64,000 bases of DNA from Nocardia terrae (GCF_009760405.1 NZ_WRPP01000001.1:744001-808000); one strand, 5' to 3'; counted from the stretch's first letter, positions 42,736 through 52,321 are shown. Translations and numbers: made by a program. The notes: generated by a model from the letters alone, not told the origin.

Positions 42736-44109
42736 ATGACTACGCCTCATCCCGTCGATACACGCCTGCCGTGGCATCGGCTGCTGGTGTTCGGCATCCA
42801 GCACGTGCTGATCATGTACACCGGATGCGTCACCGTGCCACTGGTCTTCGGCGCGGCCGCGGGGCTCGACAAGACCACCGTCGCCCTGCTGATCAGCGCC
42901 GACCTGCTGGTAGCGGGCATAGTCACCGTGGTGCAGAGCCTCGGGCTCGGCAAGTTCGCGGGCGCCCGGCTGCCCATCATCACCGGCGCGACCTTCGTGG
43001 CCATGAGCCCGATGATCCTGATAACCGAGCAGTACGGGTTGCAGGCCATGTACGGGTCCATGCTGCTGGGCGGAGTGATCGGCATCGCTCTGGCGTGGCC
43101 GTTCGCGTCGATCGTGCGGTTCTTCCCACCGCTGGTCAGCGGGACGGTCCTGACCGTCGTGGGCATCTCGCTGATCGGCGTGGCGGGCGGCCTGATCGTC
43201 GGAAGCGACGCCAAGGCCGCCGGTTTCGCCGCGCCCTCGCACATCGCGCTCGCCGCGGCGGTGCTCGTGGTCGCGCTGGTGTGCACGGTGCTGGGCCGGG
43301 GCGTGTGGTCCCAGCTCGGGGTGCTCGTCGCGCTGGTCGTCGGCATCCTGATCTCGATCCCCATGGGACTGGTTCACCTCGACGGCGTTTCGAAGGCGTC
43401 CTGGCTGGGCGTGCCGCACCCCTTCCACTTCGGCGCACCGCACTTCCCCGTGACCGCGGTGGTGGCCATGAGCATCGTGATGGCGGTCGTCTTCGCCGAA
43501 TCCACGGCGAGCATGCTGGCCATCGGCGAGATCACCGGAAAGCCCTTGACCCGCGGCGATCTGGCGCGCGGCCTGGTCGGCGACGGGCTCTCCGCGGTAC
43601 TGGGCGGTGTGCTGAACGCGTTCGTGGACACCATCTTCAACCAGAATGTCGGCGCGGTCGCCAACACCCGCGTGTTCAGCCGCTACGTGACCGCGGTGAG
43701 TGGCGCCATCCTGGTGGTGCTGGGCCTGATGCCGCGCTTCGGGGCGCTGGTGGCCGCGGTGCCGCAACCGGTGATCGGCGGCGTCGGCCTGGTGCTGTTC
43801 GCCACCATCTCGGTGATCGGCGTGGACACGCTGCGCAAGGTGGACCTGTCGGATCGCCTGAACCTCAGCATCATCGCCGTCTCGATCGGCGTGGGCCTGC
43901 TGCCGGTGCTCACCAAGGGCATGTTCGACAAGTTCCCGTCACAGGCGCAGATCCTGCTGAACAGCGGCATCAGCCTGGCGGCGGTCACGGCATTCACCCT
44001 GAACCTGGTCTTCAACCACACCAGACTCGGCGAGTTCGCCCGTCCCGCCTCGGTTTCCGCCGCCGCGCAGCCGGACCCGGATACGCCCGAGGCGGTCGCC
44101 GCCACCTGA
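42736..44109 (+). CDS. nucleobase:cation symporter-2 family permease (urate/xanthine)
   Basis: A 457-residue membrane protein with about 12-14 helices. NCS2 hallmarks are the early QHVLIMYTGCVTVPLVFG with its conserved QH, the FAESTASMLAIGEITGKPL motif in helix 8 and the NAFVDTIFNQNVG segment that carries the substrate-contacting Asn. Its position divergent from uricase and near PucR points to urate or xanthine as substrate rather than uracil. ATG 42736 is fixed by the leaderless promoter; upstream codons are intergenic. Confidence 0.92.
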   Translation: MTTPHPVDTRLPWHRLLVFGIQHVLIMYTGCVTVPLVFGAAAGLDKTTVALLISADLLVAGIVTVVQSLGLGKFAGARLPIITGATFVAMSPMILITEQYGLQAMYGSMLLGGVIGIALAWPFASIVRFFPPLVSGTVLTVVGISLIGVAGGLIVGSDAKAAGFAAPSHIALAAAVLVVALVCTVLGRGVWSQLGVLVALVVGILISIPMGLVHLDGVSKASWLGVPHPFHFGAPHFPVTAVVAMSIVMAVVFAESTASMLAIGEITGKPLTRGDLARGLVGDGLSAVLGGVLNAFVDTIFNQNVGAVANTRVFSRYVTAVSGAILVVLGLMPRFGALVAAVPQPVIGGVGLVLFATISVIGVDTLRKVDLSDRLNLSIIAVSIGVGLLPVLTKGMFDKFPSQAQILLNSGISLAAVTAFTLNLVFNHTRLGEFARPASVSAAAQPDPDTPEAVAAT

Positions 44110-44130
44110 TCCCCCCTCCTCATCGGGGAG

Positions 44131-44171
44131 GCCGAAGCCGTGGATTCCCTTGCGGGATCCACGGCTTCGGC
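44131..44171. terminator. long hairpin between permease and moaE
   Basis: An 18-bp stem, GCCGAAGCCGTGGAT and CCC on the left with GGGATCCACGGCTTCGGC on the right, has one bulged T and loop TTGC. It lies between convergent genes and can terminate both; no T-run. Confidence 0.7.
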
Positions 44172-44181
44172 TTGCGCGGGG

Positions 44182-44601
44182 TCACCCGCAGGCGTTGACC
44201 CACTCCGAGAGGCCGTCGGCGAACATCTGACGCTTCCAGATCGGGACCTCGTGCTTGATGCGGTCCACGAGTTCGGCGCAGGTGGTGAACGCTTCCCCGC
44301 GATGCGGGGCGGCCACGGCCACCACGATGGCCAGATCGCCGATGGTCAGCGGGCCGATGCGGTGGACCGCCGCCACCGGCAGTCCCGAGGATTCGGCCAC
44401 TTCCGCGCACACCTTGCGCAGGAACTGTTCGGCCTGCGGGTGCGCCGAGTACTCGAGCGACGACACCGATTGCCCGCCATCGTGATCGCGCACCTTGCCG
44501 GTGAACACGACGATGCCGCCGTGTTCCGGGCCGCTCACGGCCTTCTCCACTTCGGCCGGATCGAGGGGCTGATCGCTGATCCGGGCCAGCAGCTCACTCA
44601 T
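44182..44601 (-). CDS. moaE: molybdopterin synthase catalytic subunit
   Basis: MoaE, with MoaD, adds the dithiolene sulfurs to precursor Z to make molybdopterin. The 139-residue protein has GGIVVFTGKVRDHDGG near the N terminus, the LEYSAHPQAEQ segment, VHRIGPLTIGDLAIVVAV and the active-site region IKHEVPIWKRQ with its catalytic Lys residues. It overlaps the moaCB stop by 8 bases and is the last gene of a minus-strand moeA-moaCB-moaE run. Confidence 0.95.
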   Translation of the reverse strand: MSELLARISDQPLDPAEVEKAVSGPEHGGIVVFTGKVRDHDGGQSVSSLEYSAHPQAEQFLRKVCAEVAESSGLPVAAVHRIGPLTIGDLAIVVAVAAPHRGEAFTTCAELVDRIKHEVPIWKRQMFADGLSEWVNACG

Positions 44602-45622
44602 GGTTGCCTCCTCCGGCCACCTGGGCCAGCAGATGTTCGAGAATCGGGGTCAGCACGGCCAGACCGTCCTTCACCCCGCCCGGCGAACCGGGAAGATTGA
44701 CGACGACGGTGCGCCCGGCCAGACCCGCGACGCCCCGGCTCAGGGCCGCGAGCGGGAATTTCGCGGTGCCCGCCTGCCGGATGGCGTCGGCGACGCCGGG
44801 CAGTTCCCGATCGATCACGGCCAGAGTCGCTTCCGGGGTGGCGTCGGTGGGGGAGGCCCCGGTGCCGCCGGTGGTGATCACCAGATCGGGCTCGGAGGAG
44901 AGCGCCTCCGAGAGGCCGAAGGCGATATCGGAATCGGCGAAGACCAGCGGTCCGCGCACCGAGAAGCCCTGCTCGGCAAGCCATTTCGCGAGGGTGGGCC
45001 CGGTGGTGTCGGTGCGGGTGCCCGCGGCTACACCGGTCGAGGCGACCACGACGGCGGCCGTGCGGCCCGCACCCGCGAGGGGAGCCTTTGCGGCAGCGGC
45101 GGTCTCGTGCTTCTCGTGGTGATGCCCGGTGCGCTTCTGGTCGGCCCCGGCCTCGGGCCGCACCCAATGTCCGTGCTTGCCACCCTCTTTGGTGATCAGC
45201 CGCACCCCGTTCAGCGTGGCCGCCGGGTCCACCGCCTTCACCATGTCGTGCAGCGTGAGCCCCGCGACCGCGACCGCGGTCAGCGCCTCCATCTCGACCC
45301 CGGTGGGCCCCTTGGTCTTGGCGCTCGCCTCGATGGTGATCGTGGTGTCGGTGAATCCGAAGCTCACGTTCACCGACGACAGCGCCAGCTGATGGCACAG
45401 CGGGATCAGCTCCGAGGTCTTCTTCGCGCCGTTGATCCCGGCGATGCGGGCGGTGCTGAGCACGTCGGCCTTGGGCATATCGTCGGCGCGGACCAGCCGG
45501 ACCACCTCGGCGGTGGTGTGCAGTTCGCCCGCGGCGACCGCGATGCGCGCCGTATCGGCCTTGGCGCTCACATCGACCATGCGGGCGCGGCCCTCACCGT
45601 CGACATGCGACAACTCACTCAT
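44594..45622 (-). CDS. moaCB: bifunctional cyclic pyranopterin monophosphate synthase / molybdopterin adenylyltransferase-like protein
   Basis: A 342-residue fusion. Residues 1-~160 are MoaC (SHVDGEGRARMVDVS, LIPLCHQLALSSV with its His, MEALTAVAVAGLTLHDMVK), the second step in precursor Z synthesis. A His-rich linker (GHHHEKHE) leads to a MogA/MoaB domain (~185-340) with TTGGTGASPTDATPE and NLPGSPGGVKDGL, which adenylates molybdopterin. The fusion is typical of actinobacteria. ATG 45622 has GGTGG upstream; the longer frame to 45646 is not needed. Confidence 0.93.
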   Translation of the reverse strand: MSELSHVDGEGRARMVDVSAKADTARIAVAAGELHTTAEVVRLVRADDMPKADVLSTARIAGINGAKKTSELIPLCHQLALSSVNVSFGFTDTTITIEASAKTKGPTGVEMEALTAVAVAGLTLHDMVKAVDPAATLNGVRLITKEGGKHGHWVRPEAGADQKRTGHHHEKHETAAAAKAPLAGAGRTAAVVVASTGVAAGTRTDTTGPTLAKWLAEQGFSVRGPLVFADSDIAFGLSEALSSEPDLVITTGGTGASPTDATPEATLAVIDRELPGVADAIRQAGTAKFPLAALSRGVAGLAGRTVVVNLPGSPGGVKDGLAVLTPILEHLLAQVAGGGNHE

Positions 45623-45667
45623 GGAAACCACCTTCGTACCGGGCACTGGAGATCGGGGTCGACGGGT

Positions 45668-46873
45668 TCACAGCGGCCTGACCTCGACGATCGTGCCCGC
45701 GGGCAGCTCGGTCGCGGCGGCCGGAATGTCCACCAGCACATCGGCCTGCGCCATGGCCGCGATCAGATGCGAGCCCTGACCCGACACCGGCGCCACCCCG
45801 TCCTCGACCAGCTTGCCGCGCAGGAACTGCCGCTTCCCGGCGGGGGAGCGGACCGAATCCAGCAGCGGCAGTTCGGAAATCGGCAGCGCGGGCAGCCCGG
45901 CCAGCTCACGCAGCAGCGGCCGCGCGAAGACCTCGAAGGAGACCATGGTGCTGACCGGATTGCCGGGGAAGCTCAGCACCGGCACGCCCTCCACCACGCT
46001 GAGCCCCTGCGGGCCGCCGGGTTGCATTGCCACCGAACCGAATTCGCCGCCCAGCGGCTCGAGCACCTCCTTGACGACCTCGAAGTCGCCCATGGAGACG
46101 CCGCCGGAGGTGAACACCACATCGGCCTGCGCGACCGCCTCGGCCAAGCGCAGGCGGAACTCGTCGTGTTCGTCGGTGGAGTGCGCGATCGACACCACCT
46201 CGACGCCGTTGTCGGCCAGGGCCGCGGCCAGCGCGATGCCGTTGGAGTTGAAGATCTGCCCGGGCAGCAGGATCGATCCGGCCGGGCGCAGCTCGTCACC
46301 GGTGGTGATCACCGCCGCGCGCACCTTCCGCAGCACGGACAGCTCGCCCAGCCCGACCGCGGCCAGCGCCGCGATGTGCCGGGGCCGCAGCCGTGTGCCC
46401 GCGGCGGTCAGCAGCGCTCCGGCGCGCACATCGGTGCCCGCCTCGCGCACGAAATCGCCGGTGGCCCTGCTGGTTCGGATCGTCACGGTGACGCCGTCGG
46501 ATTCGGTGTGCTCCACCGGCACCACGCAGTCCGCGCCGGGCGGCACCGGCGCGCCGGTCATCACCTTCACCGCCGCGCCCGGGGGCAGTGTCAGCTGTTC
46601 GGTGTTCCCGGCGGCCACCACGCCCACCAGCGGCAGGGTGGCGGGGACGATGGCCACCGATTCGGCTCGCACCGCATAGCCGTCCATCGCCGAATTCCGG
46701 AAAACCGGCAGGTCGAGCGGCGAATACACATCCTCGGCGAGGCGGCGGCCGAGCGCCTGCTCGATCGGGACGGTTTCGGCGACGCGCCCGGCCAGTGGCC
46801 GCAGCGCATCCTCGATGCGTCGACGGTGGTCGTCGACGGGTCGGGCCGGGGCGAGCGCGTGCCGGGAACTCAT
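45668..46873 (-). CDS. moeA: molybdopterin molybdotransferase MoeA
   Basis: MoeA inserts molybdate into adenylated molybdopterin. The 401-residue protein shows FRNSAMDGYAVRAES at ~58-72, VMTGAPVPPGADCVV, the central MoaB-like domain with TTGDELRPAG and FTSGGVSMGDFEVVK, and the C-terminal beta domain from SFPGNPVSTMVSFEVF. It is the first gene of the moeA-moaCB-moaE run, divergent from moaA. ATG 46873 is supported by the -10 just upstream. Confidence 0.95.
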   Translation of the reverse strand: MSSRHALAPARPVDDHRRRIEDALRPLAGRVAETVPIEQALGRRLAEDVYSPLDLPVFRNSAMDGYAVRAESVAIVPATLPLVGVVAAGNTEQLTLPPGAAVKVMTGAPVPPGADCVVPVEHTESDGVTVTIRTSRATGDFVREAGTDVRAGALLTAAGTRLRPRHIAALAAVGLGELSVLRKVRAAVITTGDELRPAGSILLPGQIFNSNGIALAAALADNGVEVVSIAHSTDEHDEFRLRLAEAVAQADVVFTSGGVSMGDFEVVKEVLEPLGGEFGSVAMQPGGPQGLSVVEGVPVLSFPGNPVSTMVSFEVFARPLLRELAGLPALPISELPLLDSVRSPAGKRQFLRGKLVEDGVAPVSGQGSHLIAAMAQADVLVDIPAAATELPAGTIVEVRPL

Positions 46874-46880
46874 GCTGGTG

Positions 46881-46886
46881 AGCCTA
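46881..46886 (-). promoter_or_regulatory. -10 hexamer TAGGCT for moeA (leaderless)
   Basis: On the minus strand TAGGCT ends 7 bases before ATG 46873. Confidence 0.5.
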
Positions 46887-46980
46887 TACGCGGGTGAAAC
46901 CTCCGATTCGGGACCGGCCGGTTGACCGGGTCGGCTCGTGCGAATCTACGAACACTTGCGGACCGGGCAATAATGGTCGA

Positions 46981-48039
46981 ATGACCGTGGTCGCGATGGG
47001 CATGCCCGCTGTGCGAACCGGGCGGCCCTCGTTGGACGGACGCCCGGACACGCCGTATCTGCTGGACCGCTTCGGCCGGGTCGCGCGGGACCTGCGGGTA
47101 TCCATCACCGAGAAGTGTTCGCTGCGCTGCACGTACTGCATGCCGGAGGAGGGGCTGCCGGCGATTCCCGCCGATGAGCTGCTCTCCACCGACGAGATCG
47201 TTCGCCTGGTCACGCTGGCGGTGCACGAGCTCGGCGTCCACGAGGTGCGATTCACCGGCGGCGAGCCGCTCATGCGCCGCGATCTGGAGCAGATCATCGC
47301 CGGGTGCCGTGCCGCCCTGCCGGACACGCCGCTGGCCATGACCACCAATGGCGTCGGGCTCGAGCATCGGGCGCGCAAGCTGGCCGAGGCCGGGCTGGGC
47401 CGCATCAATGTCTCGCTCGACACCGTGGACCGCGACGGATTCCATCGCCTGACCCGCCGGGACCGTCTGGATTCGGTGCTCGCCGGAATCCAGGCCGCCA
47501 TCGCGGCCGGGCTCACCCCGCTCAAGGTGAACGCCGTGCTCATGCGCGAAACCCTCGACGGCGCGGCCGATCTGCTGCAGTGGTGCCTGGACGCGGGCGC
47601 GGAACTGCGCTTCATCGAGGAGATGCCGCTCGACGCCGACCACGAGTGGGCGCGCGCGAACATGATCACCGCCGAGGAGCTGCTGGAGGTGCTCGGCAAG
47701 CGGTTCACCCTCACCGAGGCCGGGCGCGAGGACCCGTCGGCCCCCGCCGAACGCTGGCAGGTCGACGGCGGCCCGGCCACCGTCGGCATCATCGCCTCGG
47801 TGACCCGCAAGTTCTGCGGCGATTGCGACCGCACCCGCCTGACCGCCGACGGCCGGATCCGCTCCTGCCTGTTCAGCGATCAGGAGTACGACATTCGCGG
47901 CGCGCTGCGCTCCGGCGCGACCGACGCCGATATCGCCCAGCTGTGGCGCGGCGCCATGTGGAACAAATCGGCCGGCCACGGTATCGACATGGTCGGCTTC
48001 GTCCCGCCCGAACGAACGATGGGAGCCATCGGTGGTTGA
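46981..48039 (+). CDS. moaA: GTP 3',8-cyclase MoaA
   Basis: A radical SAM enzyme that starts Moco synthesis from GTP. The 352-residue protein has the 4Fe-4S SAM motif CSLRCTYC with Cys46, 50 and 53, the SAM-binding [10 protein letters not shown], and the second cluster region [15 protein letters not shown]. It ends in the essential GG needed for activity. ATG 46981 is chosen because the longer frame (to 46894) crosses the promoter region. Its 3' end overlaps moaD. A degraded partial copy of its 5' end lies at 49.7-49.9 kb. Confidence 0.96.
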   Translation: MTVVAMGMPAVRTGRPSLDGRPDTPYLLDRFGRVARDLRVSITEKCSLRCTYCMPEEGLPAIPADELLSTDEIVRLVTLAVHELGVHEVRFTGGEPLMRRDLEQIIAGCRAALPDTPLAMTTNGVGLEHRARKLAEAGLGRINVSLDTVDRDGFHRLTRRDRLDSVLAGIQAAIAAGLTPLKVNAVLMRETLDGAADLLQWCLDAGAELRFIEEMPLDADHEWARANMITAEELLEVLGKRFTLTEAGREDPSAPAERWQVDGGPATVGIIASVTRKFCGDCDRTRLTADGRIRSCLFSDQEYDIRGALRSGATDADIAQLWRGAMWNKSAGHGIDMVGFVPPERTMGAIGG

Positions 48040-48274
48040 GGTCCGCTATTTCGCCGCGATCGCGGACGCGGTCGGCAAGGACAAGGAGACCCTGGACCTG
48101 CCGTCCGGGGCCACAGTCGGCGACCTGCGCACCACGCTCTCGGCCACCTACGGACCGAAACTGGACCCGATGCTGAAGGTCTGCGCCTACCTCATCGGCG
48201 ACGAACTCACCCGCGACGCGGCCGCGCCGCTGTCCGCCCGGGTAGACGTACTGCCGCCCTTCGCGGGCGGCTAA
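48032..48274 (+). CDS. moaD: molybdopterin synthase sulfur carrier subunit
   Basis: An 80-residue ubiquitin-fold sulfur carrier. It starts [19 protein letters not shown] and ends PPFAGG; the terminal Gly-Gly is thiocarboxylated and inserts into MoaE. GTG 48032 overlaps the last 8 bases of moaA, so the two are translationally coupled. Its partner moaE is in the divergent run on the other strand. Confidence 0.95.
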   Translation: MVEVRYFAAIADAVGKDKETLDLPSGATVGDLRTTLSATYGPKLDPMLKVCAYLIGDELTRDAAAPLSARVDVLPPFAGG

Positions 48275-48297
48275 CCCTGAGTGCCGATGGCGGGCGC

Positions 48298-48303
48298 TAG
48301 CAT
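48298..48303 (+). promoter_or_regulatory. -10 hexamer TAGCAT for the DUF1003 gene (leaderless)
   Basis: TAGCAT ends 6 bases before GTG 48310. Confidence 0.5.
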
Positions 48304-48309
48304 TCGCCG

Positions 48310-48714
48310 GTGACACGCACCCCGAACACCCGCCACCCCGCCCTGCTGAAAGTGCAGGAGCAGCGCGCGGAGAGTTATCAGCTGCGCGTCGCCGACTGGA
48401 TCACGAAGTTCGCGGGCTCGATGAACTTCGTCTACATCCACGCCGTCGGCTTCGCCCTCTGGATGATCTTCGCGGAGAAGAGCCCCTGGCCCACCCTGAC
48501 CCTGGTGGTCTCGCTGGAAGCCATCTTCCTGTCCACCTTCGTCATGATCGGCCAGAACCGCCAGGCCGATTTCCAGCAGGCCAAGGCCGATCACGACTTC
48601 CGCGAACAGGAACTCGAACTCAAGACCAACACCGAACTGACCCGCGCCATTCACGCCATGACGGCCGAACTCCACCGCCGCGTCATCGACGACCCAGACC
48701 AGCGGAAGAACTGA
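48310..48714 (+). CDS. DUF1003 family membrane protein
   Basis: A 134-residue protein with two membrane helices (FVYIHAVGFALWMIF and LTLVVSLEAIFLSTFVMI) joined by a short loop. The DUF1003 signature continues as IGQNRQADFQQAKADHDF, followed by a charged coiled-coil tail. The function is unknown; both termini should be cytosolic. It is close to moaD but has its own leaderless promoter. Confidence 0.88.
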   Translation: MTRTPNTRHPALLKVQEQRAESYQLRVADWITKFAGSMNFVYIHAVGFALWMIFAEKSPWPTLTLVVSLEAIFLSTFVMIGQNRQADFQQAKADHDFREQELELKTNTELTRAIHAMTAELHRRVIDDPDQRKN

Positions 48715-48730
48715 CGCGACGGTCGACCGG

Positions 48731-49588
48731 CTATCGCCAGGCTTCGCCTTTTCGGCCCGGCGCGATCACGTCGTCGTACGCACCGCTCTGTGCTCGTGCG
48801 GTCATACGCTCGGCCGCAGCCGAACTCCGCAATCGCTCGACTACTCCGGCAGTGCCGCTCCGGATCATTGCTGGATCTTCGGTGTCCAGCCCGCGCAAGA
48901 CCTCGTACCAGGGCCCGAGCTGATGCCAGCGCTCGGCACGGGCCCGCAATTCCGGTGTGACGCCGTAGGTTTCGGCCACCGCGTCCGCGAACTCCGGCGA
49001 GGTGTCGAACAACGCCCAGGCCAAGTCGATCGCGGGGTCGCCGAGGTGGGCATCGCCGAAGTCGATGACGCCGCTGATCCAGCCTTCCTCGGCGAGCACA
49101 TGGTCGGGGCCGAGATCGGCGTGCACCACGGTGTCGGCGGGAAACGCGGGAATCCGGTCGAGTAGCGCGGCCGCGGCTGCCGTCAGCGAATCCGGCAGCA
49201 GCGGAAGCACTTCGCGGCGGCACCGGTCCATGGCCCAGTTCCGCTCCCGGTGCGTGTGGTCTGCTCCGGGCAGACCCAGCGCCATGATCTCAGCGGGTGG
49301 GGTGTCGTGCAGCGTGCGGAGGAAATGCCCGATCGCGTTCCCATTCTCCGCCGTGTAGTCCTCGATCGGCTCACCACGAATCAGCCTGTGCCGCACAACC
49401 AGCGGCGCTTCGCCGACCACCGCCGGAACCGGCACCGCCAGCGGCAACCGTGGCGCCAGCCACGGCATCATCCGCGTCTCCCGCACCAATTGCGCCTCGA
49501 CCTCCGCCCGCCGCGGCCGCCGCTCCACCCACCGCTCATCGACCAAGGTGGCCCTACTGTCCCATCCGTTCTCGCCGTCGAAGTTCAC
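48731..49588 (-). CDS. aminoglycoside phosphotransferase-family kinase-like protein
   Basis: A 285-residue APH-fold protein. The catalytic loop reads [11 protein letters not shown] (His-x-Asp, with His where most have Asn). The metal-binding [17 protein letters not shown] follows. N-terminal kinase-lobe sequence is present ([15 protein letters not shown] as hinge region). Most chromosomal members do not confer drug resistance and phosphorylate small metabolites; no substrate is predicted. Third-position GC is lower than in the neighbours. Confidence 0.8.
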   Translation of the reverse strand: MNFDGENGWDSRATLVDERWVERRPRRAEVEAQLVRETRMMPWLAPRLPLAVPVPAVVGEAPLVVRHRLIRGEPIEDYTAENGNAIGHFLRTLHDTPPAEIMALGLPGADHTHRERNWAMDRCRREVLPLLPDSLTAAAAALLDRIPAFPADTVVHADLGPDHVLAEEGWISGVIDFGDAHLGDPAIDLAWALFDTSPEFADAVAETYGVTPELRARAERWHQLGPWYEVLRGLDTEDPAMIRSGTAGVVERLRSSAAAERMTARAQSGAYDDVIAPGRKGEAWR

Positions 49589-49714
49589 GCCTCGACGGTA
49601 TGAACGACGCCGCGCCGCCGCAAACGCTTATCGCGTATGGCGAGGGCAGCGCCGTCGAGGGAGTCATCGCGGCAGCCGAACTGCGGGTGGTGCGGCCTGG
49701 CCGGGCCTTCCAAC

Positions 49715-49875
49715 ACATCTCCTCCGGCGTGCGGTGGGTGCAGTGCAGCGAGCAGTTCTCGGTGGTGGATACGCACAGGTCCCGCACGACTCGGCCGAAG
49801 CGGTCCAGTAGATGCGGCGTGCCCGAGCGTCCGGCACGGGCCGCCCGGTTCGCATGGCCGGCACGCCCGACCGTG
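49715..49875 (-). pseudogene. moaA 5' fragment, frameshifted
   Basis: About 150 bases resemble the start of moaA (46981-) at DNA level. Reading the minus strand, one frame gives [13 protein letters not shown], another [16 protein letters not shown] and [14 protein letters not shown], against [15 protein letters not shown] and [14 protein letters not shown] in the intact gene. A frameshift separates the two parts, and the third cluster Cys is lost. Homology stops after the cysteine motif. The flanks (49589-49714 and 49876-50005) hold no recognisable gene. Confidence 0.7.
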
Positions 49876-50005
49876 GCTGCAATGGTCCGCGGCCAGGGCC
49901 GCTGCCACAGAGGTGTTTCGCGCGGCAGCCGGGCGTTCGGTCCGGCGGCGGTCGGTTCGAAGACCGTCGGCCGGTCGCCCAACTGCCGTATTCGTTATCG
50001 GAGGT

Positions 50006-50842
50006 CTACTTCCACCAGGTGTCGAGCGGGGTCACCGGGACGGTTCGCTTGTGGCGGGTGTTGCGGAAGATGGTTTCGAGGCGGTCGGAGACTTCGGGGG
50101 TGACGGGCTTGCCCTCGAGGTAGTCGTCGATCTGGGAGTACCTCAGGCCCAGGGCTTCCTCGTCGGGGAGGGAGGGGCGGTCGTCCTCGAGGTCGGCGGT
50201 GGGGACCTTCTGCCAGACGCTGGGGGGTGCGCCGAGTTCTTGCAGGAGGGCGGCGCCCTGGCGCTTGGTGAGGCCGGTCAACGGGGTGATGTCGACGCCG
50301 CCGTCGCCGAACTTGGTGAAGAAGCCGGTGACCGCTTCGGCGGCGTGGTCGGTGCCGACCACCAGCATGTTGAGCTGACCGGCGATGGCGTACTGCAACA
50401 CCATGCGTTCGCGGGCTTTGATGTTGCCGCGCACGAAGTCTCGCAGCCGGGGTTCCTCGTGCAGCTCCAGGATTCCGGTGGCGGCCTCGCCGGCGGCGGC
50501 GTCGGCGCTGGGCTTGACGTTCACGGTGACCGAGCGATCCGGCTGGATGAACCGCAGCGCGATCTGGGCGTCCTCCTCGTCGAACTGGACGCCGTAGGGC
50601 AGGCGCACGGCTACGAAGGTGGCGTCGTGGCCCTCGGCCCGCAACTCCTCGGCGGCCAGCTGGCACAGGCGGCCGGTGAGGCTGGAGTCCTGGCCGCCGC
50701 TGATGCCCAGCACGAAGCCCTTGGCGGGCGTGGAGCGCAGATATTCCTTGAGGAAGTCGATGCGCCGCCGCACTTCGGTTTTCGGTTCGATGGTCGGCAG
50801 CACGCCCAGTTCGGCGATGATCTCTTCGCGCAGGTTCCCCAT
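50006..50842 (-). CDS. nadE: ammonia-dependent NAD+ synthetase
   Basis: NadE amidates deamido-NAD to NAD. The 278-residue protein has the ATP-pyrophosphatase P-loop GISGGQDSS at ~46-54, the [15 protein letters not shown] region, [16 protein letters not shown] and the C-terminal VTPLDTWWK typical of the short, ammonia-using form without a glutaminase domain. The start is ATG 50842. The gene is isolated from nadD in the same window. About 400 bases upstream of its 3' end hold only the moaA fragment. Confidence 0.96.
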   Translation of the reverse strand: MGNLREEIIAELGVLPTIEPKTEVRRRIDFLKEYLRSTPAKGFVLGISGGQDSSLTGRLCQLAAEELRAEGHDATFVAVRLPYGVQFDEEDAQIALRFIQPDRSVTVNVKPSADAAAGEAATGILELHEEPRLRDFVRGNIKARERMVLQYAIAGQLNMLVVGTDHAAEAVTGFFTKFGDGGVDITPLTGLTKRQGAALLQELGAPPSVWQKVPTADLEDDRPSLPDEEALGLRYSQIDDYLEGKPVTPEVSDRLETIFRNTRHKRTVPVTPLDTWWK

Positions 50843-50872
50843 GGCGACACTGTACTTGGCGGCCGGTGACAG

Positions 50873-51559
50873 CTATCGCTCAGCGGGAGCGGTGACCTGC
50901 CGGACGAGGGTCTCCCAGTGATCGCCGACCTGATCGAGGGTGTAGCCCAGCGCGCGGATCTGATGCAGGACGAGCGCGGCGTCCAGCGTGGCCAGCAGCG
51001 TATCGGCGGTCAGCGAGATGTCGCCCGGACATCGGGCCTCCCGGAGCAGCAGCGACACATGGGTTTTCGCGATGTTGTAGGGCGGCCCGCCGTACTGTCC
51101 GCCGATATTGGCGTTCTTGCGGACATCGCCCTCGACCTCGACCAGGGCCAGCCGGGCGCGCCCGAAGGCGATCAGCCGCTCCACCGCGGGCGCGCCGGGC
51201 CCGAGCGGCGGCGGCCCGAACATGTAGGCCCACTGCAGTTTCTGATCGGACTGGTCGAGCAGGGCCAGCATGAGTCCGGCGCGGCTGCCGAAGCGGCGGA
51301 ACACCGTGCCCTTGCCGACGCCGGCCAGCTTGGCGACCGCGTCCATGGTGACCGCGTCCGCGCCCTGTTCCCGCACCAGTGTCTCGGCGGCGTCGAGCAG
51401 CAGTTGCCGGTTGCGGGCGGCGTCGCTGCGCTCGTGGCTACTGCCGGGCATGAGCAGCGGCACCGAGTGCGGCGGGGCCGCCTGGGTGCCGACGGGTTCG
51501 ATCGACAGGGCGATATTGGGCAGCGCGACAGCGTCGTCGGCTGGGGTGTCGCGTGTCAC
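50873..51559 (-). CDS. TetR/AcrR family transcriptional regulator
   Basis: A 228-residue repressor-type protein. An extended N terminus of ~45 residues precedes the TetR helix-turn-helix (~48-95): RQLLLDAAETLVREQGADAV, then MDAVAKLAGVGKGTVFRRFG. The C-terminal domain is specific and binds an unknown ligand. It is divergent from a flavin reductase gene across 99 bases, the usual arrangement for a regulator and its target. GTG 51559 is the likely start; the frame is open to 52138 only as antisense. Confidence 0.88.
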   Translation of the reverse strand: MTRDTPADDAVALPNIALSIEPVGTQAAPPHSVPLLMPGSSHERSDAARNRQLLLDAAETLVREQGADAVTMDAVAKLAGVGKGTVFRRFGSRAGLMLALLDQSDQKLQWAYMFGPPPLGPGAPAVERLIAFGRARLALVEVEGDVRKNANIGGQYGGPPYNIAKTHVSLLLREARCPGDISLTADTLLATLDAALVLHQIRALGYTLDQVGDHWETLVRQVTAPAER

Positions 51560-51658
51560 AACGGTTGTGCTCCTACCCGGGGAATGGAAGCGGACTGTGG
51601 TCCGGTTACAGTGTATCGAAACTTCCGCCGCTGAATCAGTAACCCTGAGGTGATCATC

Positions 51659-52225
51659 ATGTCGCAGACCCGCATTCTCGTCCTGGTCGGCAGCCTTCGC
51701 GCCGCGTCGATCAACCGTCGCCTCGCCGAGGCCGCCGCCAAGACCGCTCCCGAGGGCGTCGAGCTCGCCATCTACGAGGGCCTGGGCGAGATTCCTTTCT
51801 ACAACGAGGACATCGACGTCGAGGGCAAGGTCCCGGCTGCCGCGCAGGATCTGCGTGACGCCGTCGCCAAGGCCGACGCCGTGCTGCTGGTGACCCCCGA
51901 ATACAACGGCACCCTCCCGGCCGTGCTGAAGAACGGCATCGACTGGGCGTCGCGCCCGTACGGCGCGGGTGCGCTCAAGGGACTTCCGGCCGCGGTCATC
52001 TCGGCCTCCATCAGCCCGAACGCCGCCAAGTGGTCGCACGACGACGCCGTCAAGGCGCTCGGCGTGGCCGGTGCCGAGGTCGTCAAGGAGGCGTCGCTGA
52101 ACTTCGCCACCATCGGCCAGCGCTTCGTCGAGACCCACCCGGCCGACGATGCCGAGGCCATCACCCAGCTGGCCGCCACCGTGAACCTGCTGACGCAGGC
52201 CGCAAACGCTCGGGTGAACGCCTGA
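51659..52225 (+). CDS. NAD(P)H-dependent FMN reductase family protein
   Basis: A 188-residue flavodoxin-fold reductase. The FMN phosphate loop GSLRAASINRRLAEAA follows the first strand. The TPEYNGTLPAVLKNGIDWAS motif is the family signature, contacting the isoalloxazine ring. It likely reduces quinones, azo compounds or free flavin using NAD(P)H in the cytosol. ATG 51659 has GAGG about 9 bases upstream. The adjacent divergent TetR gene suggests induction by a redox-active compound; TACAGT at 51606-51611 is a possible -10. Confidence 0.9.
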   Translation: MSQTRILVLVGSLRAASINRRLAEAAAKTAPEGVELAIYEGLGEIPFYNEDIDVEGKVPAAAQDLRDAVAKADAVLLVTPEYNGTLPAVLKNGIDWASRPYGAGALKGLPAAVISASISPNAAKWSHDDAVKALGVAGAEVVKEASLNFATIGQRFVETHPADDAEAITQLAATVNLLTQAANARVNA

Positions 52226-52258
52226 CGGGCGTACCGATCGCCAACTGAATTCAGCGCG

Positions 52259-52293
52259 AGGCCACGGCTTTTCAGCCGTGGCCTGCCGCTTTT
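52259..52293 (+). terminator. terminator after the FMN reductase gene
   Basis: AGGCCACGGCT (52259-52269) pairs perfectly with AGCCGTGGCCT (52274-52284) around a TTTC loop; GCCGCTTTT follows. Confidence 0.75.
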
Positions 52294-52309
52294 CCGGGGC
52301 GATCCGGGC

Positions 52310-52315
52310 TACCGT
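52310..52315 (+). promoter_or_regulatory. -10 hexamer TACCGT for the G1 peptidase gene (leaderless)
   Basis: TACCGT ends 6 bases before ATG 52322. Confidence 0.5.
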
Positions 52316-52321
52316 CAGATC

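Noticed and set aside
44131..44171. Small RNA gene or REP element between permease and moaE
   Set aside because: A single perfect hairpin between convergent stops is most simply a bidirectional terminator, and its sequence does not match the REP-like unit in pucR.
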